Source of the DNA: Candidatus Pacearchaeota archaeon
GTDB taxonomy: Archaea; Nanobdellota; Nanobdellia; UBA10117; JABICX01
Length of the DNA: 64,000 nt
NCBI GenBank assembly: GCA_017608025.1
Contig: JAFCGM010000005.1
Span: forward strand, 1-64,000
Reading direction: 5' to 3'
A model generated the notes under the pieces. The model did no database searches, was not told the origin of the DNA, and was given only the letters and a program-made list of their open reading frames with translations. Each line of letters starts with the position of its first letter. Within the stretch, counting starts at the first letter, position 1. Positions 46,750 through 56,671 of this stretch are shown piece after piece. Made by a program: the position numbers and the translations under genes.

Positions 46750-46848
46750 ATGAACCCTAAACTATGGTTAATGTCTGAAGACGAAGACGAAGATTGGGAA
46801 GACGAAGAAGACGAAGACGAAGACGACTTTGAAGAAGACGAGGAATAA
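46750..46848 (+). CDS. Hyper-acidic microprotein (MNPKLWLMSEDEDEDWEDEEDEDEDDFEEDEE)
   Basis: 32-aa ORF with strong SD (ggaggtt) and promoter-like AT region upstream. Confidence 0.6.
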   Translation: MNPKLWLMSEDEDEDWEDEEDEDEDDFEEDEE

Positions 46849-47006
46849 ATAACCAACTTAGGTTCACACTTCTTGAAAAACCTTTTTTATATTTTTTATT
46901 CATTCTCTTCTTCTTGATATTTTGCTGTCAAATAAAAGCATAAAATTTTTAAATACACGAATTTACTTTTAAATATACTTCTATAGCAATAAGGAGTGAA
47001 ATTATA

Positions 47007-47645
47007 ATGGAAAAAGAAATGAAAAAAGGAACTACAACAGTTGGAGTTGTATGCACTGATGGAGTTGTAATTGCAGCAGACCAACTTTCATCTCTTGGCG
47101 ACTTTAAGTTTAACAAAGATGCAAAGAAAGTTCATGAAATAACTCCTAAAATAGTTATGACAACAGCAGGCTCTGTTGGAGATAATCAAGCATTGCTAAG
47201 GTTTCTCCGTGCGCAGATGAAAATTTACGACCTTGAAGAAAAAGAGCCGACAGTAAAGGCTGTAGCAACTCTTATTTCAAACATACTTTCTGAAAAATAC
47301 CTTTACACATATTTGCCTTATCAGATTTTTGATTTGCTAGGTGGTTATGACTCTGAGCCAAGTCTTTACAGCATTGACATGGTTGGAGGCGTATCTCCTG
47401 AAAAAGAATTCTCAGCAACAGGTTCAGGAATGACTGTGGCTTATGGAATTCTTGATGCTGAATACAAAAAGGAAATGACTGTTGAAGAAGGACTTAATCT
47501 TGCAGTTAAGGCAATTGTGGCAGCAAGAAAAAGAATCTCAAGCGTGGGAGGAGAAAACATAACAGTCTACACTGTAACAAAAGACGGCGCAAAGGAAATC
47601 CCTTCTACAAGAATTAAATCAATTGCAGATAAACTAAACAAGTAG
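47007..47645 (+). CDS. psmB: Proteasome beta subunit
   Basis: KKGTTTVGVVCTDGVVIAADQLSS; catalytic Thr after short propeptide. Confidence 0.95.
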   Translation: MEKEMKKGTTTVGVVCTDGVVIAADQLSSLGDFKFNKDAKKVHEITPKIVMTTAGSVGDNQALLRFLRAQMKIYDLEEKEPTVKAVATLISNILSEKYLYTYLPYQIFDLLGGYDSEPSLYSIDMVGGVSPEKEFSATGSGMTVAYGILDAEYKKEMTVEEGLNLAVKAIVAARKRISSVGGENITVYTVTKDGAKEIPSTRIKSIADKLNK

Positions 47646-47670
47646 CAAAAACAAAGGATATACTTTTACA

Positions 47671-49548
47671 ATGAGTATCTTAGACAAAATTCTAGAGAAA
47701 TTACCAAGAGAGACGCAAATATCCAGCACGAGCTATGAAGGCGCAAACATTATTCTCTACACAAAAAGCAGGAAATTTTTTCTAAATAGCGGAGACATAA
47801 TCCGGCAGCTTGTTGATGAATTCAAAAAAAGAATTGAGCTTCGTGCAGATGCAGCAATACGAAAGTCAGAAGAGGATTCTGAAAAAATTCTCAAAAAACT
47901 ATTTCCAAAAGATGCTGAAGTCACAAATATTGTATTCCTGCCTTCGCAATCCCAAGTAATAGTTGAAGCGAAAAATCCTGGAAGAGCAATTGGAAAAGAT
48001 GGCGAGATATTAAAGGAAATCAAGGAAAAAACATCATGGACACCTTTTATCAAAAGAGAGTCAGTTGTTACTTCAAACATAACAAATAACATTCGCAAGG
48101 TTCTTTATGAGGACAATGCAGAAAGACAGCGTTTCTTAAATAATGTTGGAAAGCGAATTTATGAAATAAAAAAAGCAACTTCTTCTGAAAAATGGGTCCG
48201 ACTTTCAGTTCTTGGCGGAGGTCGTCAAGTAGGACGTTCATGCTTCTTGCTGCAGACACCAGAATCAAAGGTTTTGATTGACTGCGGAATAAATCCTGCA
48301 GCATCAAATTCAGGAGAATTTCCATATCTCACCGCACCAGAGTTAAATCTTCAAGACCTTGATGCTGTAATTGTTTCTCACGCTCATTTGGACCACTCAG
48401 GCTTTGTGCCTTACCTTTTCAAATACGGATACAAAGGTCCGGTTTACTGCACAGAACCAACTCGAGACATTTCATCTCTTTCGCAGCTTGACTATATTCA
48501 AGTAAGCCATGCCCAGACAAAAAAAGCCCCGTATTCCAGCACAGACATAAAAGAGGCAGTAAAGCATACAATTGTTTTGGATTACAATGAAGTGACAGAT
48601 ATAACTCCTGATGTTCGAATTACGCTTTACAATGCAGGCCACATTCTTGGCTCTTCTCTTGTCCACCTTCATATTGGCGAAGGTTGGCACAACATTCTCT
48701 ATACAGGAGACTTCAAGACAAAGGAAACTCAATTGCTTAATCCAGGGCATTCTGAATTTCCTCGCGTTGAAACTTTAATAACAGAAAGCACCTATGGAAA
48801 GCCGGACGACTTAATGGCTCCGCGCAAGGAATCAGAAAACGAGCTTGCAGAGTTTGTAAAGTCAACAATAAAAAGAAAAGGAAAAGTTATTATTCCAGTA
48901 CTTGGAGTTGGCCGTGCGCAAGAAGTTATGATAATTCTTGAAGAAATTTTTAGGAAAAGCAAAATAAATGTTCCAATTTACATTGACGGAATGGTTTGGG
49001 ACATGACTGCAATTCACAATGCCTATCCAGAATATCTAAATAATTCTATTCGCGAGAAAATCTTTTACAAAGACAGAAACCCTTTTCTTGCAGGGAACTT
49101 CAAAAGAGTCGGCTCAGCAAAGGAAAGAAAGCAGGTTATTGATGGAGGCTCTTGCGTTATTTTGGCAACATCGGGTATGCTTGTTGGAGGTCCGTCAGTT
49201 GAATATTTGAAAAAATTAGGTTCAGACAAGAAAAACTCCTTGGTTTTTGTTTCCTATCAGGCAGAAGGCTCTTTGGGAAATAACATTCAGAGAGGAGATA
49301 CATCATTTTCAGAAGACGGCGAAACCTATGAAGTTAATCTTGACATTAACACTGTTCCTGGATTATCAGGACATTCTGATAGAGAAGAGCTGTTAACTTA
49401 TGTTCGAAAAATGACTCCAAGGCCGAGAAGAATTATCGTAGTTCATGGAGACAACCAGTCATGCCTAAACCTTGCTTCAGCTTTCCACAAGGAATTTCAC
49501 ATAGAGACTACAGCACCGAGAAATCTGGATGTTCTTCGGTTACGTTAG
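47671..49548 (+). CDS. aCPSF1-type KH / metallo-beta-lactamase / beta-CASP ribonuclease
   Basis: KH motif EAKNPGRAIGKDGEILKEI, SHAHLDHSGFVPYL, LYTGDFK, SGHSDREEL. Confidence 0.95.
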   Translation: MSILDKILEKLPRETQISSTSYEGANIILYTKSRKFFLNSGDIIRQLVDEFKKRIELRADAAIRKSEEDSEKILKKLFPKDAEVTNIVFLPSQSQVIVEAKNPGRAIGKDGEILKEIKEKTSWTPFIKRESVVTSNITNNIRKVLYEDNAERQRFLNNVGKRIYEIKKATSSEKWVRLSVLGGGRQVGRSCFLLQTPESKVLIDCGINPAASNSGEFPYLTAPELNLQDLDAVIVSHAHLDHSGFVPYLFKYGYKGPVYCTEPTRDISSLSQLDYIQVSHAQTKKAPYSSTDIKEAVKHTIVLDYNEVTDITPDVRITLYNAGHILGSSLVHLHIGEGWHNILYTGDFKTKETQLLNPGHSEFPRVETLITESTYGKPDDLMAPRKESENELAEFVKSTIKRKGKVIIPVLGVGRAQEVMIILEEIFRKSKINVPIYIDGMVWDMTAIHNAYPEYLNNSIREKIFYKDRNPFLAGNFKRVGSAKERKQVIDGGSCVILATSGMLVGGPSVEYLKKLGSDKKNSLVFVSYQAEGSLGNNIQRGDTSFSEDGETYEVNLDINTVPGLSGHSDREELLTYVRKMTPRPRRIIVVHGDNQSCLNLASAFHKEFHIETTAPRNLDVLRLR

Positions 49549-49587
49549 TTTATTATTTTCCGCCGCCGCTTTTTTGAAAAGGGGCGT

Positions 49588-49632
49588 GAGGCCACTGCTC
49601 CAAGAAATCTGGATGTGTTGAGGTTGAGATGA
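49588..49632 (+). repeat. Displaced, codon-divergent second copy of the aCPSF1 3' end (EATAPRNLDVLRLR*)
   Basis: GAGGCCACTGCTCCAAGAAATCTGGATGTGTTGAGGTTGAGATGA vs 49504-49548; 13 of 14 residues identical, eight codons synonymously different. Confidence 0.92.
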
Positions 49633-49888
49633 AAATAGAAAAGAAATACTGGCCAGAATATTTTCAGAAAATTCTTGACAGAGAGAAAACATTTGATTTA
49701 AGATTAGTTGATTTTGATTGTAAAAAGGAGATATTTTAGTTCTCCGAGAATGGAATCCTAAAACCAAAGAATACGCTGGTCGCACAATTGAAAAAGAAAT
49801 AATCTGCATTATTAAAACAAAAGAAGTGCCTTTTTGGTCAAAAGAGGAGATTGAGAAATCTGGCTTTCAAGTAATTGGATTTAAATAG
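49629..49888 (+). pseudogene. ASCH/DUF3850-like protein, disrupted by an apparent single-nucleotide frameshift
   Basis: MKIEKKYWPEYFQKILDREKTFDLRLVDFDCKK(frameshift)GDILVLREWNPKTKEYAGRTIEKEIICIIKTKEVPFWSKEEIEKSGFQVIGFK. Confidence 0.65.
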
Positions 49889-49890
49889 AA

Positions 49891-50493
49891 TTAAGCATTC
49901 AAGTTGTAAATCTTCCAGACAACAGCACTGCAAGGATAAATTTTCTTCAGATTTGTTTTTAGCAGATTTGAGATTTTCTTTGGACCTTCAATGCTTAGAA
50001 TATCTGCAGAAGTTGCTTTTTTTGCATAAGCAGAAACATATTCTTTAGTTACTTTCTGAAGCTTAGAGCTTACACTATGATGAATTTTGTTTTTTCCAAG
50101 AAGATAAATTTTGAATTTCAATTCTTTTTCATCTTTTGTTTTGACATTAAAAACACATAGTATTCTCTGCTTTTTCCTTCTGTGAAGTGACTGAATATAG
50201 CTGTCAGCAACAAAGAATTTTTTTGCTTCAGTATCAGCAGTTTCACCTTGAACTTTGTTTATTTTTATTACAATTTTGTTGAAAACATCCCTTCGATTTC
50301 CAGAAATCTGGCCAAAGCTTGTCTCAACAGTCCTTCCAATAAGGGCTTTTGGTTCGTTTGCAGGAATCTCTCCAATTTCCTTTTTATTGAACTGCTCAGA
50401 AGCATTTACGATGAACCACTTCTTTTTAGCTTTTTGAGTTCTAGAACCTAATTGCTTTTTTTTGCTAACTTTTTTCTTTTTTCCTGCTGACAT
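49891..50493 (-). CDS. rps3ae: 30S ribosomal protein S3Ae
   Basis: KKKWFIVNASEQFNKKEIGEIPANEPKALIGRTVETSFGQI. Confidence 0.9.
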   Translation of the reverse strand: MSAGKKKKVSKKKQLGSRTQKAKKKWFIVNASEQFNKKEIGEIPANEPKALIGRTVETSFGQISGNRRDVFNKIVIKINKVQGETADTEAKKFFVADSYIQSLHRRKKQRILCVFNVKTKDEKELKFKIYLLGKNKIHHSVSSKLQKVTKEYVSAYAKKATSADILSIEGPKKISNLLKTNLKKIYPCSAVVWKIYNLNA

Positions 50494-50498
50494 GATAA

Positions 50499-50954
50499 TT
50501 AACCTACCAACAACCTTGACCTTTCAGGGTCGTATTTCCATTTTTCTGAAAGCTTTTTGTTTCTTTTGTAGTATTTTTCCAATCTTCGGATTTTTGATTC
50601 AATTAACTGAAGCCCTCTTTTTGAAACAAGGTCTTTTTTGTTTGTTTCAAGGTGCTTCCTAATTTTGACTGCTTTTCGAATAAGGGACTGAAGCTCTTCA
50701 GGAACATCTCCAGTCAAATTGTTTTCCTTTAGAATTTGCGTGATTTTTTTCTTAGTTCCAATTCTTACATCTGGAACACCATAACTATCTCTGAGAATTA
50801 TCCCTATTTCTGTGCTTGACTTTCCGTCTTTTGCAAGCTTTACAACGAGTTTCTCAATCTCAGCAGCTTTCCGAGTGTTCCAAGTAGGAACTGTCTTTGA
50901 AAGCGGTTTCTTGCTTCCTGATTTTCCCCGTGTTCTTGCATGCATTCGTCCCAT
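50499..50954 (-). CDS. rps15: 30S ribosomal protein S15
   Basis: [19 protein letters not shown]..., [14 protein letters not shown]. Confidence 0.94.
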   Translation of the reverse strand: MGRMHARTRGKSGSKKPLSKTVPTWNTRKAAEIEKLVVKLAKDGKSSTEIGIILRDSYGVPDVRIGTKKKITQILKENNLTGDVPEELQSLIRKAVKIRKHLETNKKDLVSKRGLQLIESKIRRLEKYYKRNKKLSEKWKYDPERSRLLVG

Positions 50955-51363
50955 AGTTCTTTTAGCGAAGAGACTCCGCGCGGTTGCAAAATCCCTTATG
51001 CTTTAAAGGGTTTGCCGCTGAGCGCCTGCAAATTTGTATTAACAGGCAATGGAATCTTTTTATTGATTTGGCTAAAATTTTGACTGAGAATTAAAACCGT
51101 TAGCTTTAGCATACCGGTCTAACCCCGCCGAAACTTGATTAGCCTACTTTTTGATAAATTAGTTGATTTATAAATGTTTCTGATTATCTGAAATATAATC
51201 TTTTTAAGATATATTAAACTTCTTGAAGAAGAAATAGCTTGAAAGAAGAAAACAAATTATCAACTTCTTGTTGAAATAAAGCAAGACTCAATTAATGAAA
51301 CTGGAGAAATAACTCCTTATGTATATAAGTAAAATATAATAAGAACTTATGCTAATTTTTTGT

Positions 51364-52023
51364 ATGTTTGAATATTCAGTTAGAAGAAGCAAAAGAGCAA
51401 AAAGAGTTTCAATAAAAGTTTCCTCTTCTGCAGAAGTTGAAGTAATAGCTCCGAAGCATGTTCCTGAACGCAGAATTGATTCTTTTGTTTCTGAAAATTC
51501 AAACTGGATTGAAACTCAGCTGCATAAATTCAGCAAATTAAGCAGAAAAAAATTCAATCAAAACATAGAAAAAGAAATCTTCTTTCTCGGAAGAAAATAT
51601 CTCACAGAAATTCGAAACTCAAAAAAACAAGGAATTAATTTGGGATATGACAAAGCCATTTTTCATTCAAAAACAGGCTCAAAAAAAGAATTAAGGGAAA
51701 TTCTGGAAAAATTCTATCGAAACCAAACTCGAAAAATTGCAGAAAACCTAATTAAGAAAAAAGGATACAAAATAAATCGAATTTCAGTCCGCGGCCAGAA
51801 AACGCGATGGGGCTCTTGCTCAAAAAAAGGAAACCTAAACCTTAACTGGAAGCTTGCTATTGCACCTCTTCCAGTTTTCAATTATGTAATTTGCCATGAA
51901 ATAAGCCATTTAAAGCATTTTAACCACTCAAAGCAATTTTGGAAAGAAGTTGAATCCATCTGCCCAGATTACAAAGACCTGAGAAGATGGCTCAATAAGA
52001 ACGGTCTTTTCTTAACAATTTGA
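51364..52023 (+). CDS. YgjP/DUF45-type metallopeptidase
   Basis: TRWGSCSKKGNLNLNWKLAIAPLPVFNYVICHEISHLKHFNHSKQFW. Confidence 0.9.
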   Translation: MFEYSVRRSKRAKRVSIKVSSSAEVEVIAPKHVPERRIDSFVSENSNWIETQLHKFSKLSRKKFNQNIEKEIFFLGRKYLTEIRNSKKQGINLGYDKAIFHSKTGSKKELREILEKFYRNQTRKIAENLIKKKGYKINRISVRGQKTRWGSCSKKGNLNLNWKLAIAPLPVFNYVICHEISHLKHFNHSKQFWKEVESICPDYKDLRRWLNKNGLFLTI

Positions 52024-52595
52024 CCCCAATATTTTCCTCGCTTCTCAACTTTTTCCAGTCTCAAAAGAACATCGTCTTGTTTATAGGTTTTCAGAAAATT
52101 TCTCCATGCTCGGTTTCTGATTTTAAAGTGCTTGCTCTTTAAGCACTCTTTCAAAACATGCAAGTCCACAGCTTTGTCTTCCACTTTTTTTGAATATTCT
52201 CCAAGCCCGAAATCAATAATATATACTTTTCCTCTTTTTAGAATCATGTTTGATGTTGTTAAGTCTCCATGAACAATATGGTTTTCATGCATTTTGTTAA
52301 CTTCTTTTCCGATTTTTCGGAAAATTCGAGGACCATTGTTCTTTAAATAATCAGAAACTTTTTCTCCATTTATAAACTCAATACAAAGCTTTGTATCTGA
52401 ACTTTTAAGCAAGTTTGGAACATGAATTCTGTTTATCCTTGCCCTCTTCAAAAGCCGAGCCTCCGCCTTTGTTCTTGATTTTCGCAGAAAGCTGTCAATT
52501 TCTTTAATTCGGTATTCTTTCTGAATTCGGTCTTTTATAACATGTTTATTTTTTCTGAAAATCTTTGCCTCAGCACCTTCTGAAATAAGTTCCAT
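51969..52595 (-). CDS. bud32: KEOPS complex kinase Bud32
   Basis: GAEAKIFRKNKHVIKDRIQKEYR, HENHIVHGDLTTSNMIL, IDFGLGEYS, DKAVDLHVL. Confidence 0.92.
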   Translation of the reverse strand: MELISEGAEAKIFRKNKHVIKDRIQKEYRIKEIDSFLRKSRTKAEARLLKRARINRIHVPNLLKSSDTKLCIEFINGEKVSDYLKNNGPRIFRKIGKEVNKMHENHIVHGDLTTSNMILKRGKVYIIDFGLGEYSKKVEDKAVDLHVLKECLKSKHFKIRNRAWRNFLKTYKQDDVLLRLEKVEKRGKYWGQIVKKRPFLLSHLLRSL

Positions 52596-53140
52596 TACAC
52601 AATCACCAAGTAAGTTATAATTATTATTATGTATTTTAAAATTAACCCTGCAGCACTCAAAAAAATTGCTTTTTTAAAAGGATATTTGACCAGTCCGGCA
52701 GTCAGCAGCAAAATTGGAGATGACGCTGGCACTAGATTGAAAAGAAAGATTACCCATCCGCCGTATTTGTCAATTTTCTTTTTTGTTTTTTTATACTTTC
52801 TTTCAAAATCAGGGCTTTTCCCTAAAAAACCAATAACTTTGTCACTTAGAAGATATCCGATTCCATAATCAATTATTTGGGCAGAAACAGCCAGCACAAT
52901 TGCCAGAACAAAAAGAACAATAAAATTGTAACCTAAAAACAAATAGCCTAAAAAGAGCATTTCAACTGGCAAAGTTATAAAGAATAAATAACACATAAAC
53001 TGAATTATTACAAAAGATTCCAAACTAGGAGTGAGTCCTTGGATAATTTCATTTCCAATTGTTGCGCTGAGAAGGGCTATTGCTAAGAAAGCAGGAATAA
53101 TAACACCAAAAAGCCTCCAAAGCCAGTTCTTTTTTCTCAT
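52595..53140 (-). CDS. DedA/VTT-domain membrane protein
   Basis: Hydrophobic ORF with FLFNLVPASSPILLLTAGLVKYPFKKAIFLSAAGLILKY. Confidence 0.7.
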   Translation of the reverse strand: MRKKNWLWRLFGVIIPAFLAIALLSATIGNEIIQGLTPSLESFVIIQFMCYLFFITLPVEMLFLGYLFLGYNFIVLFVLAIVLAVSAQIIDYGIGYLLSDKVIGFLGKSPDFERKYKKTKKKIDKYGGWVIFLFNLVPASSPILLLTAGLVKYPFKKAIFLSAAGLILKYIIIIITYLVIV

Positions 53141-53235
53141 GAAAATACTTGTATTTTAATTAATAAAACTCTTGCTTATAACTTTGAGTTAACCTTTTAT
53201 TATATGTATACTATATTATATATTACGGTGTTGGA

Positions 53236-54150
53236 ATGCGAATAGTAATTGCTCTGGGTGGAAATGCCTTGCTCTCTCCAAAAAGTAATGCTACTTTCAA
53301 AGAGCAGAAGCAGGCAATTGAAAAAACAGCTAACTTGCTCGCAGAAATTGCAAAAAAACATGAAATAATAATAACACATGGAAATGGTCCGCAGATTGGA
53401 GAAATATATGAGCAGCAAAAAGCGTCAAAAATAAAGAAAACACTTGATGTTTGCGGAGCAGAATCTCAAGGCCAGATTGGCTACATGCTTCAGCAGGCTC
53501 TGAAAAATGAATTCATAAAAAAAGGTTTGAACAAAAAAATTTCAACAATTATCTCTCAAATACAAGTTATGTCATCAGATTCTGCATTCCAAAATCCTAC
53601 AAAGCCAATTGGAAGGTTCTACTCAGTTATGGAAAACATGCTTCTGAAAAAAGAGGAATATATGAAGTACTTCAAAGGCAAAGGATATAGAAAAGTTGTT
53701 CCTTCTCCAAAACCAGTTAAAATTCTTGAACTAAATGAAATTGAATTGCTTCTTGAAAAAAACTTTGTGGTTATTTGCTGCGGTGGCGGCGGCATTCCAG
53801 TAATAAGGAAAAACAAGCAATTTAAAGGTGTAGAAGCAGTTATTGACAAGGATAGAACAGCGTCCCTTCTTGCAAGGAATATTGGAGCAGACATGCTTGC
53901 AATCCTGACAGATGTTGATGCAGTGTATTTGAATTACAAAAAAGCAAATGAAAAAAGAATTTCAGAAATATCTGAAAGAAATCTGCAAGAGTATTTTATA
54001 AGAGGATATTTTGAAGCAGGAAGCATGAAACCAAAAATTGAAGCTGCAATTGATTTTGTTTCAAAAACCAAAAAACCTGCAGTTATTGCTCATCTTTCAA
54101 ACATAAAAGACGCAGTTAATCAGAAGAATTGCACGGTGGTGCTTCCATGA
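53236..54150 (+). CDS. arcC: Carbamate kinase
   Basis: MRIVIALGGNALL, THGNGPQIG, VPSPKPVKI, CCGGGGIPV, DKDRTASLLA. Confidence 0.94.
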   Translation: MRIVIALGGNALLSPKSNATFKEQKQAIEKTANLLAEIAKKHEIIITHGNGPQIGEIYEQQKASKIKKTLDVCGAESQGQIGYMLQQALKNEFIKKGLNKKISTIISQIQVMSSDSAFQNPTKPIGRFYSVMENMLLKKEEYMKYFKGKGYRKVVPSPKPVKILELNEIELLLEKNFVVICCGGGGIPVIRKNKQFKGVEAVIDKDRTASLLARNIGADMLAILTDVDAVYLNYKKANEKRISEISERNLQEYFIRGYFEAGSMKPKIEAAIDFVSKTKKPAVIAHLSNIKDAVNQKNCTVVLP

Positions 54151-55043
54151 AACTTTCAGCAAAGCATCTTATTTCTATAAATGACTTAACTAAAAAAGAT
54201 ATTGAGTTAATTTTCAAAACTGCTGATAAATTGTATCGAAGAAAACTTTCAGCACTCCGCCAGAAAACTCTCGCAATGATTTTTGAAAAATCTTCCACTA
54301 GGACGCGGATTAGTTTTGAAGTTGCAATGACTCAGCTTGGCGGTCATGCTCTTGATTTGACAACCACCAAACTTCAGGCAAGTCGGGGCGAGGCAGTTAA
54401 GGATACTGCGGCAGTGGTTTCGCGTTATGTTGACGGGATAATGGCGCGGTTGTATTCGCATGAACATCTTCTTGAGATGGCCAGACATTCATCTGTGCCT
54501 GTGATAAACGGACTTACTGATTTTTTGCATCCTTGCCAAGCACTTGCTGATTTGTATACTATTAAAAAAAAGAAAGGTTTGAAAAATGTAAAATTGGTTT
54601 ATATCGGAGATGCAAATAATAATGTTTGCCATTCTTTAATGCACTGCTGTCATAAATTAGATGTAAATATGGCGGTTTGCTGTCCGAAGAAGTATTTGCC
54701 TGACGAGCAAATTATGAAGAACACTCACAATTCAATTAAGATTACAGATTCAATTTCTGAAGCGCTGAAAGACGCAGATGTTGTTTACACAGACACTTGG
54801 GTAAGCATGGGTCAGGAAAAAGAAGCTAAGAAGAAAATTGCTGACTTGAAGCCATATCAGGTTAATTCAAAATTAATGCATCTTGCGAAATCTGATGCGA
54901 TTTTCATGCACTGCCTTCCTGCACATCGAGGGCAGGAAGTTACAGATAAAGTAATTGATTCTGAAAAATCTGTTGTTTATGACCAAGCTGAAAATCGTCT
55001 GCATGTTCAAAAAGCGATATTATATTTGCTAATGAAGAAATGA
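54147..55043 (+). CDS. argF: Ornithine carbamoyltransferase
   Basis: FEKSSTRTRISFEVA, HPCQALADL, MHCLPAHRGQEV. Confidence 0.94.
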   Translation: MKLSAKHLISINDLTKKDIELIFKTADKLYRRKLSALRQKTLAMIFEKSSTRTRISFEVAMTQLGGHALDLTTTKLQASRGEAVKDTAAVVSRYVDGIMARLYSHEHLLEMARHSSVPVINGLTDFLHPCQALADLYTIKKKKGLKNVKLVYIGDANNNVCHSLMHCCHKLDVNMAVCCPKKYLPDEQIMKNTHNSIKITDSISEALKDADVVYTDTWVSMGQEKEAKKKIADLKPYQVNSKLMHLAKSDAIFMHCLPAHRGQEVTDKVIDSEKSVVYDQAENRLHVQKAILYLLMKK

Positions 55044-55112
55044 AAGCGTAACTTTTGATTGCTTTTACTGAATACAAATTTTTTTAAATGATCCTTATAA
55101 TCTTAAACTGCA

Positions 55113-55358
55113 ATGAATAATTACATACCTTCAACAACTTTGTTTATTAAAATGTATGATGCAACATTAGGCAAGATTTTTCCAAGAAAACAACATTTGT
55201 CTCTTGATGACCTTGTGGGAAACAATAAGAATAAAGAACTAACTGCTGAACTCATAGCAGAAGCTTGTAATTCTTCTTATTTAAACAAAGATGGTGCACA
55301 AATTCCCTGTTTTCCTCCTAGAAGACATAATGAAACAACAACAAAAACATATTATTAG
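55113..55358 (+). CDS. Hypothetical protein
   Basis: 81-aa ORF. Confidence 0.45.
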   Translation: MNNYIPSTTLFIKMYDATLGKIFPRKQHLSLDDLVGNNKNKELTAELIAEACNSSYLNKDGAQIPCFPPRRHNETTTKTYY

Positions 55359-55393
55359 ATAAATTTTTAAGTTAGCATTCTAAAATAAGTTAT

Positions 55394-56671
55394 ATGAAAA
55401 CAACCTTTATTCGAGACATTTTGAAAAAATCCAAGGCAGGGAAAACAGTTGAAGTCTGCGGATGGGTTTACAGAAAACGGGAAATGAAAGACAAGATATT
55501 TCTTGTAATTAGGGATTCAACAGATATTATGCAGGTAATTGTTACAGACAAGTCAGATGCATGGAAATCTGCACAGAAAGTTACAATAGAGTCTTCAGTA
55601 ATAATTTCTGGAACTTTGAAGCAAGACTTTAGAGCACCCACTGGCTATGAACTGAAAGCAGAAAAACTGGAAATAGTAGATCTTGCAGAAAGATTCCCAA
55701 TTTCAAAAGATCTTTCAACAGAATTTTTAATGGATGTCCGCCATCTTGCTTTAAGAGGAATTAAGCAGGCAGCAATTATCAAGCTTAGGTCCCAAATGTT
55801 TATGGCATTTCATGAGTATTTTCGAAAAAACAAGTTCATTGAAGCAGAAGCCCCTTCATTCATGTCTCAAGGTTCAGAAGGGGGCTCAGAAGTTTTTCAG
55901 GTAAAATATTTTGGAAAAAAAGCATTCCTAACTCAGTCATGGCAGTTTTATGCAGAGAACATGATTCATGCTTTTGAAAATGTTTATGCTCTTGCTCCTT
56001 CTTTTCGCGCAGAAAAATCCTCAACAAACCGCCACTTAACAGAATACTGGCACCTTGAAGTTGAGTCTGCCTGGGCAAACCTTAACGACATAATCAACCT
56101 TACAGAAGGATGCATATCTGCTGTGATTGACAAACTGCTAAGTGAAAATTCACGAGAGCTGGAGATTGTTGGAGTTGACAAAAAATGGCTTAATTCACTT
56201 AAGCCACCATACAAGAAAATAACATATTCAAAAGCAGTAAAAGAATTGCAGAAAAAAGGATTCAAAATCAAAGAAGGGCAAGATTTTGGAGCTCCGCATG
56301 AAAAGGAATTGGCAAAAAACGGCCCGATTTTTGTAACCCATTATCCAATGTCAATTCTGAAGTTTTACCATGGAGAAGACCCAAAAAATCCAGGCTATGG
56401 AACAAACTTTAATCTTCTTTTTCCTGAAGTCGGAGAAACAGTTGACGGCTCCCAAAGAGAGCCAGAACTGGAAAAAATAAAACAGCGCCTCAAAAAAGCG
56501 AAAATAAACCTTGGAAAATCTGACTGGTATCTGGATTCACGGAGATATGGTTCAGTGCCACATGCAGGCTTCGGCCTTGGAACAGAGCGCCTTTTGCAGG
56601 CTCTTTTGAAACTCGACCACATCCGAGACATTTTGCCATTCCCTAGGTTTATGAACCGAATAAGACCATAA
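55394..56671 (+). CDS. asnS: Asparaginyl-tRNA synthetase
   Basis: Class II motifs SFRAEKSSTNRHLTEYWHLEVE and GFGLGTERLLQALL. Confidence 0.92.
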   Translation: MKTTFIRDILKKSKAGKTVEVCGWVYRKREMKDKIFLVIRDSTDIMQVIVTDKSDAWKSAQKVTIESSVIISGTLKQDFRAPTGYELKAEKLEIVDLAERFPISKDLSTEFLMDVRHLALRGIKQAAIIKLRSQMFMAFHEYFRKNKFIEAEAPSFMSQGSEGGSEVFQVKYFGKKAFLTQSWQFYAENMIHAFENVYALAPSFRAEKSSTNRHLTEYWHLEVESAWANLNDIINLTEGCISAVIDKLLSENSRELEIVGVDKKWLNSLKPPYKKITYSKAVKELQKKGFKIKEGQDFGAPHEKELAKNGPIFVTHYPMSILKFYHGEDPKNPGYGTNFNLLFPEVGETVDGSQREPELEKIKQRLKKAKINLGKSDWYLDSRRYGSVPHAGFGLGTERLLQALLKLDHIRDILPFPRFMNRIRP

